DNA of 61,052 nt from positions 1 through 61,052 of the forward strand of contig CASBQF010000025.1 in the NCBI GenBank assembly GCA_949127775.1, read 5' to 3'. The position numbers were made by a program, and so were the translations under genes. The notes beneath the pieces are model-generated. The model did not search any database, was not told the origin of the DNA, and saw nothing but the letters and a program-made list of their open reading frames with translations. The stretch is from Oscillatoriales cyanobacterium PMM_0080. GTDB lineage: Bacteria; Cyanobacteriota; Cyanobacteriia; Cyanobacteriales; Microcoleaceae. Positions 24,268 through 34,061 of this stretch are shown here, piece by piece; within the stretch, counting starts at the first letter, position 1, and each line of letters starts with the position of its first letter.

Positions 24268-25150
24268 GTTGACCTCTTTGATATTTTTTTGGTAAAATCA
24301 GCTTTGTTCTGCGAGCCTTCTGGTTGATACTTTCATCGTTGACTTAAGGATATCACAGGAAATTCTTAGTTAGTCGCTGCCCCTTCCTTCTAATAATCCT
24401 CACTACTTTCACATAGTATACAAAAATAACTAAGTTCTTATGTTGTGCCTGCTGCTAAAGTTTTTTACTACCTGAAGAGAGAGTTGTATTCGACTGCATT
24501 TCTGTGTGGTATGTTGTGCTTGTATTTAGGGTGGCTGCATGATATATACAACTTTTTGGGCTCACTGAGCTTCACCGCAGGTCACATCATAACTTTACCA
24601 AAATTTTACAATTTACCATAAAACCTCAGTCGCCGATCGCACTATTATTGCCCGAGCGTCTATTATGGCATTTTTTTGTTCACCGTCAACGGCCGCAGCA
24701 TCTGTTAACTTTCCCGCGAACTGACTGACTAAAAAGTTTTGCATTTGCCATGTAGATATAATTAGCAACATTCCGCAGATTTTGAGAACGGTAACTAATC
24801 GAATCAATTTCTGAGAAAAATTTGTCTCTTGTTTTAATCATCAAGTTTTTGATGAGCTGGTTAATTGCTTGAGTTTATTTGGTTACTAAATTTGGCGATA
24901 ATATCACAAATACTCTCAATAGTGCGACACAAAAATAAAACTTAATAATTTGCGGTCTCAAAGTCGATCGACTAAGGTACAGCATATTCCATGTAGATGT
25001 AGAGAGCGAGAAACCCGGTTTCTCGAATAGAATCATTTTCTCTTGCGAAAACTGTAAAGAAACCCAGTTTCTGGAGTGTAGTTTTTAGTTGTAATTTTGT
25101 AATTGCTCAACCCCCTTGACAAGAAGACAAGATAGACATTAGATAAAGGA
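24268..25150. other. 883-bp gap upstream of the Wzc-like gene
   Basis: I see no convincing gene. A 64-codon minus frame at 24613-24807 has a hydrophobic N-terminus but no homology I recognise and no ribosome-binding site. An AGAAACCCGGTTTCT repeat pair lies at 25008-25072. The AT-rich 24290-24600 stretch probably holds the promoter and leader of the minus-strand polysaccharide gene. An sRNA is possible but nothing specific shows it. Confidence 0.5.
25008..25072. repeat. AGAAACCGGGTTT repeat family, copy 1
   Basis: GAGAAACCCGGTTTCTC (25008-25024) and AGAAACCCAGTTTCT (25058-25072) bracket about 33 bp. The same bracketed design is at 42431-42495, 43374-43438 and 49304-49364. In each copy the outer arms are alike and the middle differs. 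Confidence 0.75.
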
Positions 25151-25432
25151 ATGGAAAAACTCCCCGACTTAAAACAACTATCGAACGAGGCAAAAGAAGC
25201 CTTGATAGTGGAGCTATGGCAAGAAATCCAAAAACTCAGTGCAATATCAGCCACCTACGAACCAAAATCAGACCCATCTCCAAAAAAAAACTAGCAAGAA
25301 TTGTAGCACTCCACCGTCCAAAGGATTCAAGCCCAACATTAAGCCCTCGAAAATTGAGGGGAGCAAAAGACAAAAAAGCCTAGGAAGAGCAGGAGGGGGC
25401 AGACAACTACATCCTCATCCCGACCAAACAAT
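25151..25432 (+). pseudogene. IS66-family transposase remnant, frameshifted and truncated
   Basis: The first frame (25151-25294) reads MEKLPDLKQLSNEAKEALIV, ELWQEIQKL and so on, the start of an IS66 transposase, and stops after a run of nine A (25282-25290). In the next frame the match continues as KKTSKNCSTPPSKGFKPN...GRAGGGRQLHPHPDQTI, the conserved N-terminal segment. With eight A the two frames would join. Homology ends near 25432, so more than three-quarters of the transposase is missing. No inverted terminal repeats were found. Confidence 0.85.
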
Positions 25433-25463
25433 CAGCGGGCTCGCGCCCCTACCTTATTATCTT

Positions 25464-26171
25464 TTACGCGACAGACGGCAACCCTTCAACTTCTTGTCCC
25501 AAAAACCGCTTGCTGACAATTTCCCTGTAAGCCTCTAAATCAGGCTGCCAATTCTCCAAAAGTTTGTACAAATGTTGCAGTTTCTCGCCTTCTAATTCCC
25601 CCGCAATTTCGTACTGGAAGCTTCCCGAAAACAATACTGCGGGAGTCGGTTCGGCCTCTTGCAGTTGCAATAAAGCTTCGGCCACGCTCAAGTTGAGTTC
25701 TCCTTGTTCCAAAGAGTAAACTAAATTAACCGCTGCTTTGACCGGAGATTTCCCCACATCAGACCAAGTTCCCTTCGAGAGTAAAGTGGAGGTAATGTAC
25801 TCGCGGGCTGCATTTTCATCTCCTGCTTCAAAGGTGATGAAGCTTCTGGGATTGATGCTCAGAGTTTGGTAGTCCGTGCGGGGTAAAGCTTCGACATACT
25901 TGCGGATGATAGCAGGAATTTTTACATCTTCTTGTGACTTTGCACTCAGGGATTCGATGAAAGTGATGGCATTCGATTGGGCGACGATGTTGATGCCGTT
26001 GGTGAATGCAACTTGGGAGATTTGGGGGCTGAAGATGGGAGGGCGGGCGAGTTCCCAATCAGGTGAGACAATCCCGCTGTATTTGAGGAAGTCCGAGTTG
26101 AGGAGCGTGGGGGAGTGGTTTTTGGCTGTTAGAGCTAAGGCTAGTTCTTGGATGGTTACTTTAGGTGTCAT
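25464..26171 (-). CDS. Conserved hypothetical cyanobacterial protein
   Basis: 235 residues from the ATG at 26171 (MTPKVTIQELALALTA); a start at 26201 would add ten residues (MQQNTALQTA) with poor conservation features. Mixed alpha/beta, no membrane segment or signal. Notable segments: ITFIESLSAKSQEDVKIPAI, RTDYQTLSINPRSFITFEAG and LEAYREIVSKRFLGQEV. I do not recognise the family and assign no function. It is downstream of, and co-oriented with, the toxin-immunity block. Confidence 0.75.
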   Translation of the reverse strand: MTPKVTIQELALALTAKNHSPTLLNSDFLKYSGIVSPDWELARPPIFSPQISQVAFTNGINIVAQSNAITFIESLSAKSQEDVKIPAIIRKYVEALPRTDYQTLSINPRSFITFEAGDENAAREYITSTLLSKGTWSDVGKSPVKAAVNLVYSLEQGELNLSVAEALLQLQEAEPTPAVLFSGSFQYEIAGELEGEKLQHLYKLLENWQPDLEAYREIVSKRFLGQEVEGLPSVA

Positions 26172-26342
26172 GGCTGTTTGTAGAGCGGTATTTTGTTGCA
26201 TTTTATGCTTGGTAGTGGGCTCGTGTATAGGGGAAATGGCAGTAACAAAAGCACCATTTAACCATGCTAATGTAACATGATACCATCATTTGATATTGCT
26301 CAATTTGAGAACTTGATTCTTTACTATCCTGTCAAAATGCTA

Positions 26343-26672
26343 TTAAATTGCTGAATTTTTATTTTCACTTATAAATTCTTCTAGTAATTCAAAAAATACA
26401 TCTAGAGCATGTCTCTCGTCTTCTGAATAAAAGAAAACTATAGTAGCCCATGATTGAGTTGACTGAATTTTAAATCTTTTTTGCAGCCATTCTTGAAAAC
26501 CTGCAAACTCTTGTTCTTGTTGTGTTATAGGCAATTTTAGTTCGCGGCGAGTATAATTATATCCATCCAAGAATGCTTGAAGATGAAAAATTGACCGTTT
26601 TCCAAAGTAAGCAGGAGGTCTTTTTTTAATTTTCTGTAATAAATCGTACAAATTGTCCATCTGACCCTCCAA
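26343..26672 (-). CDS. Small acidic protein, likely immunity partner of the RHS toxin
   Basis: 109 residues, helical, net acidic. The pattern LYDLLQKIKKRPPAYFGKRS, IFHLQAFLDGY, then QEWLQKRF...SWATIVFFYS and a helical FFELLEEFIS tail recurs in small genes found beside polymorphic toxins; I know no function for it. It starts 100 bp after the stop of the giant RHS gene, same strand. That position, directly downstream of the toxin tip, is where immunity genes lie. The immunity role is inferred. Confidence 0.72.
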   Translation of the reverse strand: MEGQMDNLYDLLQKIKKRPPAYFGKRSIFHLQAFLDGYNYTRRELKLPITQQEQEFAGFQEWLQKRFKIQSTQSWATIVFFYSEDERHALDVFFELLEEFISENKNSAI

Positions 26673-26772
26673 TGTAGTTAAATTAGCTATTGCATAGAAA
26701 ATTGTGACATATTTTGTGGAGCTGGAGCAGATTTTTTCTGTCTGTTGCTATATCTGCCACCTTGACTACCAC

Positions 26773-29700
26773 TTAAAATGGCTCCGTATCTTCGTGCAGA
26801 GTTCCTGGGGTAAATATATTTTCTCGCCACTCGGCTCTGGGAATTCCCCCAGGATTTAAATTGTCAAAAACTAACTCTTCTCCTTCTATTATAATCGAAA
26901 TTGCATCATGATAGCTATTATTTGTAATTTGTCTGTCTTGAGCATCATCGTACATATATGGGCTACCAGTAGTTGTCAGATTAATTCGCGTACCTTGAAT
27001 TCCTTGGGTAACCAAATATTCTTGTATAGCGTTAGCACATTCTCTACACTGACCCACTTTATATCTCTGTGCAATTCCCCTAACAACGCTCCTTAAATTG
27101 CCACTCTGAAAAACATAATTATCCAAATACTCCTTAAGCCCCAACAGCGGCACCCGCGTAATCAAAGGCTCAGGTTTCTCAGGATTCGGCACCGGAAAAG
27201 GAGCGGGAGACGAAGGAAAATCAACCGACGGCGGCTTATTAATCAAAATTTCCGGTTCTGACGGACGCGGCAGCAGGAAAGGAGGCGGTGCGGGTGGGAA
27301 TTCGTTCGGCGTTCCTTCTTTGAACGTAAAAACAGTCGAAACTACAGGCTGGGAAATCGCAGCAAGAGCGCCAACCGCAAAGATAAGATCGAGCTGGCTA
27401 CCGATCGAAAGAGTAGAAAGACCGCTAGGATCGATCGCATTAACCGGATTGGCATGAGCGTACAAATAATTATGCAAGCTCATCGGATCGGTCGTCCACC
27501 CCTCAAACGGATCTTGAGCCGTAAACCGACCCCGATACTGATCGTAATACCGCTTCCTTAAATAGTAACCCCCCAAATTCGAGTCATACTGTTCCCCCGC
27601 AAACAAATAATCATTAACAGTGCTTCCCGTCCGCCCGATTAAATTGCCAAAAGCATCATAATTGTAAACATCTGTCACCCCACCGCTACCATTTGCCAAA
27701 CCCCTCGTACTGCCCAAACCATCAACCAAATAAAACGAATCTGCAACCCCCCTTTCCTGAGAAATCAAATCCCGCCCGTAGACATAACTCGCACCCAAAA
27801 CATCATTAACCCGTTCCTCCAAAACTTGAGCGTAATCCCGATTACCATCCACAAAATAATCAGTCTTCACCCCATTAACAGTCTTAGCAACCCGAATTCC
27901 ATCCGTATCGTAAGCATAACTAATCGCATCCCCATTAGAGCTTTGTACCCCAACCAAACGATTCTCCTTATCCCAACTGTAAGTCACAGTTCCGACAATA
28001 ACACCAGCAGCATCCTTCTGGGTTCTAGTACGAGTATTCCCATTATCATCGTAGGCATACTCCCAGGAGCGCACCACTACATTATTCTGCTTCAACTCCT
28101 CTGTTTTTAGGCGGTCATTACCGTCATAAACATAAGTCGTAACTCCCCCAACAGAATCATTTCGACTCAAGCGATTGCCAACCTTATCGTAGGTGTAACT
28201 CACCGTCCGATTTCCGGCCGCAGAGTCAGTAATTGTCTCCTTTGTTACCCGATACAGATCGTCATACTCGTACTCAACCTTCCGTCCGTTCAGTTCAGTA
28301 ACAACGCGACGGTTCCCCGCAGCATCCAAAGTGTAATCGAACTTAGAAATAACCGTTCCCTGCCGCCTGTACTCCAACAACTTCAACCGATTCAAATCAT
28401 CGTACTCGCGAACTTCAACAACACCGTTCGGCAGTTGTGTGCTTGACAAATTGCCCGCAGCATCGTAGGAATAAGTTGTCACTCCACCATCCGGGTCAGT
28501 CACCGTTTTCAAACGATTTCTTTCATCGTAAGTGTAACCAGTAGTACCAGAAGGAACAGCAACCGAAGTGATATTTCCCGCAGCATCGTACCCGTATTCA
28601 ATCGTTGCATTGTTAGCCGTATAAAGCCCAGTAGGGTCAGTACGGGAAATCAACCTATCTCGCTCGTCATACTTGTAACTTGTCGTACCCCGACTGTCAA
28701 CAATGCTGGCAATCTTTCCAGTAGGAGTATAAGCGTACCTGACCGGATTTTGACTGCCAGCAGCAGCAGCAGAACCCGCATCATAATTGTAAAAAACGCT
28801 ATTGCCGTTAAAATCAATCAGCCCGATAATATTCCCGGCCCCATCGTAATAAGTTTCCGACCATTTCTCATCGGGTAAAATTGTAACTAAGGGGCGGCCT
28901 ACCAAATCGTACTCGTATTCAGTAACGCGAGTGTTGGCATCTTTGACGCCAGTCAAGCGGCCAGCTTCATCGTAACTGTACTCAGTTCTGAGTTCAATTA
29001 ATCCAACACCCGGCTGATTCAGATTTTGAACGACAGCAGTCAATTTGCCCGCTGCATCGTACTCGTATTTCGTTACTTTACCATTGCGGTCAGTCGAACT
29101 AATGCGCCGTCCTAAAGCATCGTAAGTTGTAGTGGTTTTAGTGTTATCTGGGAACCGAGTCTCTTTGAGGCGACCCAATTCATCGTAAACAAAAGTAGTA
29201 GTCTGATTGCGGGCATTTGTTTCGCTTCTGAGGCGGCCTGCTGCATCGTATTGATAAACAGTTATGGGATTGTCTGCAAGAGTATTGGGCGTACCGTCAG
29301 CGTAGATAATTTCGACGAGTTCGTTTTTAGCATTGTAGCGGTATTCAGTTCGATTTCCCCGCTCGTCGATTTCAGCTTTGACATCGCCGTTCTTGTAATA
29401 CTCGACCTTGTTTCTGGGATTATCTAACTCATTGTCAGGAGTTTTATCGGGATAAATTGTTTCAATCAACCGACCCGCATCATCGTATTTGTATTGAGTA
29501 ACGCGACCCGATTCATCAGTTCTAGTTACCAAGCGACCTGCTTTATCGTAAATGTTGGTAAGTTTGAGATTCTTGGTGGGATCGTTGGGATTTTTGTCAG
29601 GATAAATAATATCCTCCAACAATCCCTTTTCATTGTAAACATACTCAGTTCGGCGTCGCGCACCATCAACAATAGCCGTGCGGTTGTCATTAGCATCGTA

Positions 29701-32700
29701 TTCGTATCGGGTGACATAACCCTCGGCATCAGTGGCAGATTTTACTCGCCCTTCTGAATCGTATTTCCACTGGGTAACTAATTCTACTAACCCGTAATCA
29801 GTAGTTAATTTTTTCGTTTCGGTCAACCGCTTGCCTAAATTATTGTAGGTGTAAGTAGTGTCGTTACCCAAAGCATCTATTTCGCGAGTCAAATTGCCAG
29901 AGTTATCGTATTCATAGCGGGTAATTTTGTTGTTAGCATCTGTTGTGGAACGGCGGAGACCTCTTGCATCATAACTATGCTTGGTAACATTCCCCGCCGC
30001 ATCTTTAGTCGTCAGCAAATTGCCACTCGGAGAATAGGTATAACTCGCAGTATTCCCCAAAGCGTCGGTTTCAGTCAAAACCTGCCCCCGACTGTTATAA
30101 GTCCACCGAGAAACATTACCTAAAGCATCTTTCTCACTTAACTTATTCCCCTTCGCATCATAAGTCCACTCAGTCTTCGCCCTCACCTCAACCGGATTCC
30201 CCGCAGCATTTAACTCGCTAGTAATAACAGCCTCAGTCAGAACATTATTATCCCCATCATAAGTCCTATCAACCCGCTTCCCTAACGGGTCAATCTCAGT
30301 CAGAACATTCCCCCGACTGTCATAAACATAAGTAGTCTCCTTCCCAAAAACATCCTTAACCTTCTGAATCGAATTATTCGGATCGTAAATCAACTCAACA
30401 GCAGAACCGTTGGCATCAATCATCTGTTTCAAACGACCAGAATCATCATACTCAGTCTTCACCCCACTCCGTCCCAAGGAATCAATCACCTCAGTTAAAA
30501 AGTGCGGCCTGTCTGCATCCCCATACTTAAACTGAGTCCGATTCTCCTCCCTATCCCGAACAGCAATCAAATCGCCCTTAGCATCATACTCATACTTGAC
30601 CTTCTTCCCATCCGGGTCAACAACACCAACAATCCTCCCCTGAACATCCCTTTCAAAAGTCACCGACTTCCCAGTCGAACTCTTAATCCCCGCATCGCTA
30701 AAAGATAGCTTATTCCCATTGCTATCAGTAGCAGTCAGCAAATCCCCAGACTTAGCATCAATCTCATAAACCAACCCTTCCTTAGTCGTCAAAACATACA
30801 CCCCACCAAAAGCCGGATTCTCAGGATTAAAAGGCTGTGCGTTCACCCCATAATACCCGTTCTCATTCCTCACCAAATTCGCATCCTTAACCGTCAGAGT
30901 CATCGTCGAACCCTTCTGAGACTCAAAAGCAGGCTTGTACATCTGAGCACCAGGCCCAGCCCCTCCTAAATACTGATTCAAATGATGCGGAGTCGGCTTA
31001 AAAGTAAACGTCTCCCGGTTACCACCAGGTAAAGTAATAAACACCTTAGTCTTGCTGTCAAAAGGAACCGTATTAATCCCCAACTCTTCGTAAGTCGGGT
31101 CAGCTTTTAGAGAAGTCTTCAAATCAGTATCCCGGAATTCCATCCGCCAACCGTAGCCGAAATTATCGCTAGAATTGGCATTCAAAGAATCGTAAGTCCG
31201 AGTTACATTAATCGGGATTCCCGCAACTGGAACCGACAAATCAGTAAAAGACAACCGGAAATTTCCCAACTTCAAATCACCAGTAACATTCACCGTCCTT
31301 TCAGTAGTCGAACCGTTACCGTTAGCGTCGAAAGCAGTGAATTTGAGAACGTAAGCGCCGTTAGCTAAAACAGTCGGATCAAAGGTAGCAATCGTTCCAT
31401 TATTAACAGCAGTAGTTCCCCGATAAACTTCCTTAAATTGACTGCTACCAACCGGGGCTACGGACAAAGTATAGTAAGCCAAATTGCTGTCAGTTATCGT
31501 ACCTCTAATTACCAAAGGTGCAGAAACATCAACATCATCCGCTAAACTGATATTAATAATCGGTGCATTGACATCACTCATATCAATCGCGCTGACAACT
31601 TGAGTCGCATTCCCCACATTACCCGCAGCATCTTTAGCTGTGGCAATTGCCGTCACAGTTCCTAAATTATTTAACTTGACAGTTGCTTTACCTTGTGCAT
31701 CTATGGCAACGGGAGTACCGTTAACAATCAACCCCAAAGACTCGACTTTCACATTATCAACAGCATTCACCGTAAACGTGACTGAATCTCCGAGATTGAC
31801 AGTATTATTGCTAGCAATTAGATTGACTTTCGGCGCAGTTGTATCAGCAATAACGCTTAAATTATAAGCAACAGTAACGCTTTCACCAAAAGTATCGGTA
31901 ACTCGAACCTCAACCGGATGATTGCCAATATTTGCAATAGTCGGCTGCCAGCTAATCCGTCCGAATTCATCAACAGTCATGCCCGAAGGAGATTGAACTA
32001 AAGCAAAAGTCAACAAATCGCCGTTGGCATCAGTCGCCCGTAAATTGTAACGGTAACTTTGCCCCGGCGAAGCCGATTGAGGCGGCACAGTAGGAACAAC
32101 CGCTGCTGAATTAGCCCTGGCAATTAACTCAAATCCTTGGGCTGCACCCGTACCAGAATTGTCAACAGCCCCCACAACAACTTGGTGGTTTCCAGCAGTC
32201 GGATTGTTCCAAGTCACAACACCAGTAGCTGAATTAATGGTCATCCCAGTTGGAGATTGCAATAACTGGTATTGCGAGATAGTACCGTCAGCATCAGTCG
32301 CAGTTACTTGATAGCTGTAAGGGCGTCCTGGTGAGGCTGTAAATACAGGCGTGGAAGTGATGGCAGGCGGCAGATTGATAGCAGTAGTTCCCGCAGTGAC
32401 AGTAAAAGTTTGAGTCGCAATTGCCCCCTGCTTATCAGTCACGGCAACTTCTACAGAATGCTGCCCAATTTGAGTAGAATTTGCTGTCCATTGAATCTGG
32501 CCGTTGCTATCAATTTTCATGCCGGCTGGATGGCTGACTAAACTGAAAGTTAGTGGATCATTTTCCAAATCAGAAGCCGCAACTGCATAGGTATAAACTT
32601 GTCCGGTTGCAGCCCGAGTTGGAGGATTAGAAACAATAGTAGGTGGCGTATTAATTCCCCTGACAACCAGACTGAATTCTTGAACGGCATAACCACCGTT

Positions 32701-34029
32701 ACCGTCAATTACCCGTACAGAAATGGTATGTTCGCCAACTTGTTCTGCGTTAGGCTGCCAGCGTAAAGAACCGGATAGGGGGTCAACAATCATCCCCGAA
32801 GGTGCTTGATCCAAACTCCACAGCAATCTGTCTCCATCTGCATCGCTGCCTGTCAAATTGTATTGATAAAGCTTGGCGAGATTGGTAATTTGTTCTGCGG
32901 GAGTAGAATCGATACTCGGTGCGCGATTGTTGGCTATATTATCGGCAATTAGGTTGAATGTTTGAGTGGCAATTCCTCCCAAACTGTCGCTAACTCTGAC
33001 GGTGATGGGATAGGTTCCTTGCTGCGATACTCCGGGCGTCCAACTAATTAATCCTTCGGAGAATGTCATACCAGCGGGTGTCGAAGCTGGCGTTGCGAAT
33101 GCCATGCCGGGGGGCGGATTAACGAGAGTATATGTTAAAGGGTTGCCGTCTGGGTCTTTGGCTTCTACTTGATAGAAATAAGTCTTGCCCAAACGGGTAT
33201 TTGTGCGGGGAGTGGAGGTGATGGATGGGGCGCGATTGGGGGCGGCTGGGCTGACGGTTAATTCGAGTCTTTGGAATGCTTCTCCTCCTTTGTTGTCGGT
33301 AGCTTTAATTAATATCTCCCAAGGTTCGACTTCGCCGGCGTAAGCCCAATTGAATGCGCCTCCTTGTTGTGCGGTTGTGGGTGTCCAATTTACGACTCCG
33401 GTTGTGGGGTTGATTGTGGCGTTAGGGGGGCTAACTGGTTTGCTGGAATTGGGAATTATGGAGTAGGTGATTGTATCTCCGTCTAAGTCTACGGCTTTGG
33501 CTTGATATTGGAATGGTTGGTTGACGGCGGGATTGATGTTTTGTGGCTGTTGCGAAGTGAAAACGGGGGCGTTGTTTCCAGGAGTAACTTCGATTTTAAA
33601 GGCTTGTAAGTCTGTGCCGCCTCTGCCGTCATTGACTCTGACAATGATATCGTGGGTTCCGACGGAGTTGAGTGGGGGACGCCAAGATATAGTACCGTTG
33701 GGAGCAACTGCCATACCTTTTGGTGCCAGTACCAATTCAAAGGTTAAGTCGTCGTTGTTTAAGTCAGTTGCAGTTGTTCTGTAGACTAATCTTTCTCCTG
33801 CTTTGACTGTTGTTGGCGGCGTACTGGTAAATTCGGGGTCGAGATTGGGGCCTGCTAGGAAGGAATTTGTGGCTGCAAAATCTACTCCAAACTTTGTATT
33901 GTTGGCCGTAACTGTGACTTCTTGATAAATGGGGTTGGTTGGAGATGTTTGAGTCCATCCGGGTTGTAATTGAGAGACGATGCGGTAGTTTCCTGTTTCC
34001 TGTTTCTGGGGGCGAGGGTGAATGAGTAA
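26773..34029 (-). CDS. Giant YD-repeat (RHS) polymorphic toxin, 5'-truncated
   Basis: Open frame of about 2418 codons, with no ATG/GTG/TTG before a TTG at 33735. In order: an SdrD-B/collagen-binding-like piece (GNYRIVSQLQPGWTQTSP), about eight cadherin/He_PIG Ig-like repeats (each ~90 residues, DADGD...PSGM pattern), an Ig-like stretch, DLKLGNFRLSFTDLSVPVAG at the RHS start, then some 40 YD repeats. The RHS core is YYDQYRGRFTAQDPFEGWTT...NAIDPSG. After it come a hydrophobic helix, a Pro-rich linker and a papain-fold tip: GQCRECA, SYHDAI, VFDNLNPGGIP supply a Cys-His-Asp triad. Probably a cell-surface or secreted contact toxin. The missing N-terminus would have held the signal peptide. Confidence 0.88.
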   Translation of the reverse strand, partial: LLIHPRPQKQETGNYRIVSQLQPGWTQTSPTNPIYQEVTVTANNTKFGVDFAATNSFLAGPNLDPEFTSTPPTTVKAGERLVYRTTATDLNNDDLTFELVLAPKGMAVAPNGTISWRPPLNSVGTHDIIVRVNDGRGGTDLQAFKIEVTPGNNAPVFTSQQPQNINPAVNQPFQYQAKAVDLDGDTITYSIIPNSSKPVSPPNATINPTTGVVNWTPTTAQQGGAFNWAYAGEVEPWEILIKATDNKGGEAFQRLELTVSPAAPNRAPSITSTPRTNTRLGKTYFYQVEAKDPDGNPLTYTLVNPPPGMAFATPASTPAGMTFSEGLISWTPGVSQQGTYPITVRVSDSLGGIATQTFNLIADNIANNRAPSIDSTPAEQITNLAKLYQYNLTGSDADGDRLLWSLDQAPSGMIVDPLSGSLRWQPNAEQVGEHTISVRVIDGNGGYAVQEFSLVVRGINTPPTIVSNPPTRAATGQVYTYAVAASDLENDPLTFSLVSHPAGMKIDSNGQIQWTANSTQIGQHSVEVAVTDKQGAIATQTFTVTAGTTAINLPPAITSTPVFTASPGRPYSYQVTATDADGTISQYQLLQSPTGMTINSATGVVTWNNPTAGNHQVVVGAVDNSGTGAAQGFELIARANSAAVVPTVPPQSASPGQSYRYNLRATDANGDLLTFALVQSPSGMTVDEFGRISWQPTIANIGNHPVEVRVTDTFGESVTVAYNLSVIADTTAPKVNLIASNNTVNLGDSVTFTVNAVDNVKVESLGLIVNGTPVAIDAQGKATVKLNNLGTVTAIATAKDAAGNVGNATQVVSAIDMSDVNAPIINISLADDVDVSAPLVIRGTITDSNLAYYTLSVAPVGSSQFKEVYRGTTAVNNGTIATFDPTVLANGAYVLKFTAFDANGNGSTTERTVNVTGDLKLGNFRLSFTDLSVPVAGIPINVTRTYDSLNANSSDNFGYGWRMEFRDTDLKTSLKADPTYEELGINTVPFDSKTKVFITLPGGNRETFTFKPTPHHLNQYLGGAGPGAQMYKPAFESQKGSTMTLTVKDANLVRNENGYYGVNAQPFNPENPAFGGVYVLTTKEGLVYEIDAKSGDLLTATDSNGNKLSFSDAGIKSSTGKSVTFERDVQGRIVGVVDPDGKKVKYEYDAKGDLIAVRDREENRTQFKYGDADRPHFLTEVIDSLGRSGVKTEYDDSGRLKQMIDANGSAVELIYDPNNSIQKVKDVFGKETTYVYDSRGNVLTEIDPLGKRVDRTYDGDNNVLTEAVITSELNAAGNPVEVRAKTEWTYDAKGNKLSEKDALGNVSRWTYNSRGQVLTETDALGNTASYTYSPSGNLLTTKDAAGNVTKHSYDARGLRRSTTDANNKITRYEYDNSGNLTREIDALGNDTTYTYNNLGKRLTETKKLTTDYGLVELVTQWKYDSEGRVKSATDAEGYVTRYEYDANDNRTAIVDGARRRTEYVYNEKGLLEDIIYPDKNPNDPTKNLKLTNIYDKAGRLVTRTDESGRVTQYKYDDAGRLIETIYPDKTPDNELDNPRNKVEYYKNGDVKAEIDERGNRTEYRYNAKNELVEIIYADGTPNTLADNPITVYQYDAAGRLRSETNARNQTTTFVYDELGRLKETRFPDNTKTTTTYDALGRRISSTDRNGKVTKYEYDAAGKLTAVVQNLNQPGVGLIELRTEYSYDEAGRLTGVKDANTRVTEYEYDLVGRPLVTILPDEKWSETYYDGAGNIIGLIDFNGNSVFYNYDAGSAAAAGSQNPVRYAYTPTGKIASIVDSRGTTSYKYDERDRLISRTDPTGLYTANNATIEYGYDAAGNITSVAVPSGTTGYTYDERNRLKTVTDPDGGVTTYSYDAAGNLSSTQLPNGVVEVREYDDLNRLKLLEYRRQGTVISKFDYTLDAAGNRRVVTELNGRKVEYEYDDLYRVTKETITDSAAGNRTVSYTYDKVGNRLSRNDSVGGVTTYVYDGNDRLKTEELKQNNVVVRSWEYAYDDNGNTRTRTQKDAAGVIVGTVTYSWDKENRLVGVQSSNGDAISYAYDTDGIRVAKTVNGVKTDYFVDGNRDYAQVLEERVNDVLGASYVYGRDLISQERGVADSFYLVDGLGSTRGLANGSGGVTDVYNYDAFGNLIGRTGSTVNDYLFAGEQYDSNLGGYYLRKRYYDQYRGRFTAQDPFEGWTTDPMSLHNYLYAHANPVNAIDPSGLSTLSIGSQLDLIFAVGALAAISQPVVSTVFTFKEGTPNEFPPAPPPFLLPRPSEPEILINKPPSVDFPSSPAPFPVPNPEKPEPLITRVPLLGLKEYLDNYVFQSGNLRSVVRGIAQRYKVGQCRECANAIQEYLVTQGIQGTRINLTTTGSPYMYDDAQDRQITNNSYHDAISIIIEGEELVFDNLNPGGIPRAEWRENIFTPGTLHEDTEPF

Positions 34030-34061
34030 TTACGTAATTTTTACCATTTAATGATTACAGG

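Noticed and set aside
24613..24807. 64-codon minus-strand gene in the gap upstream of the Wzc-like gene
   Set aside because: No recognisable homology, no ribosome-binding site, and length expected by chance in AT-rich DNA.
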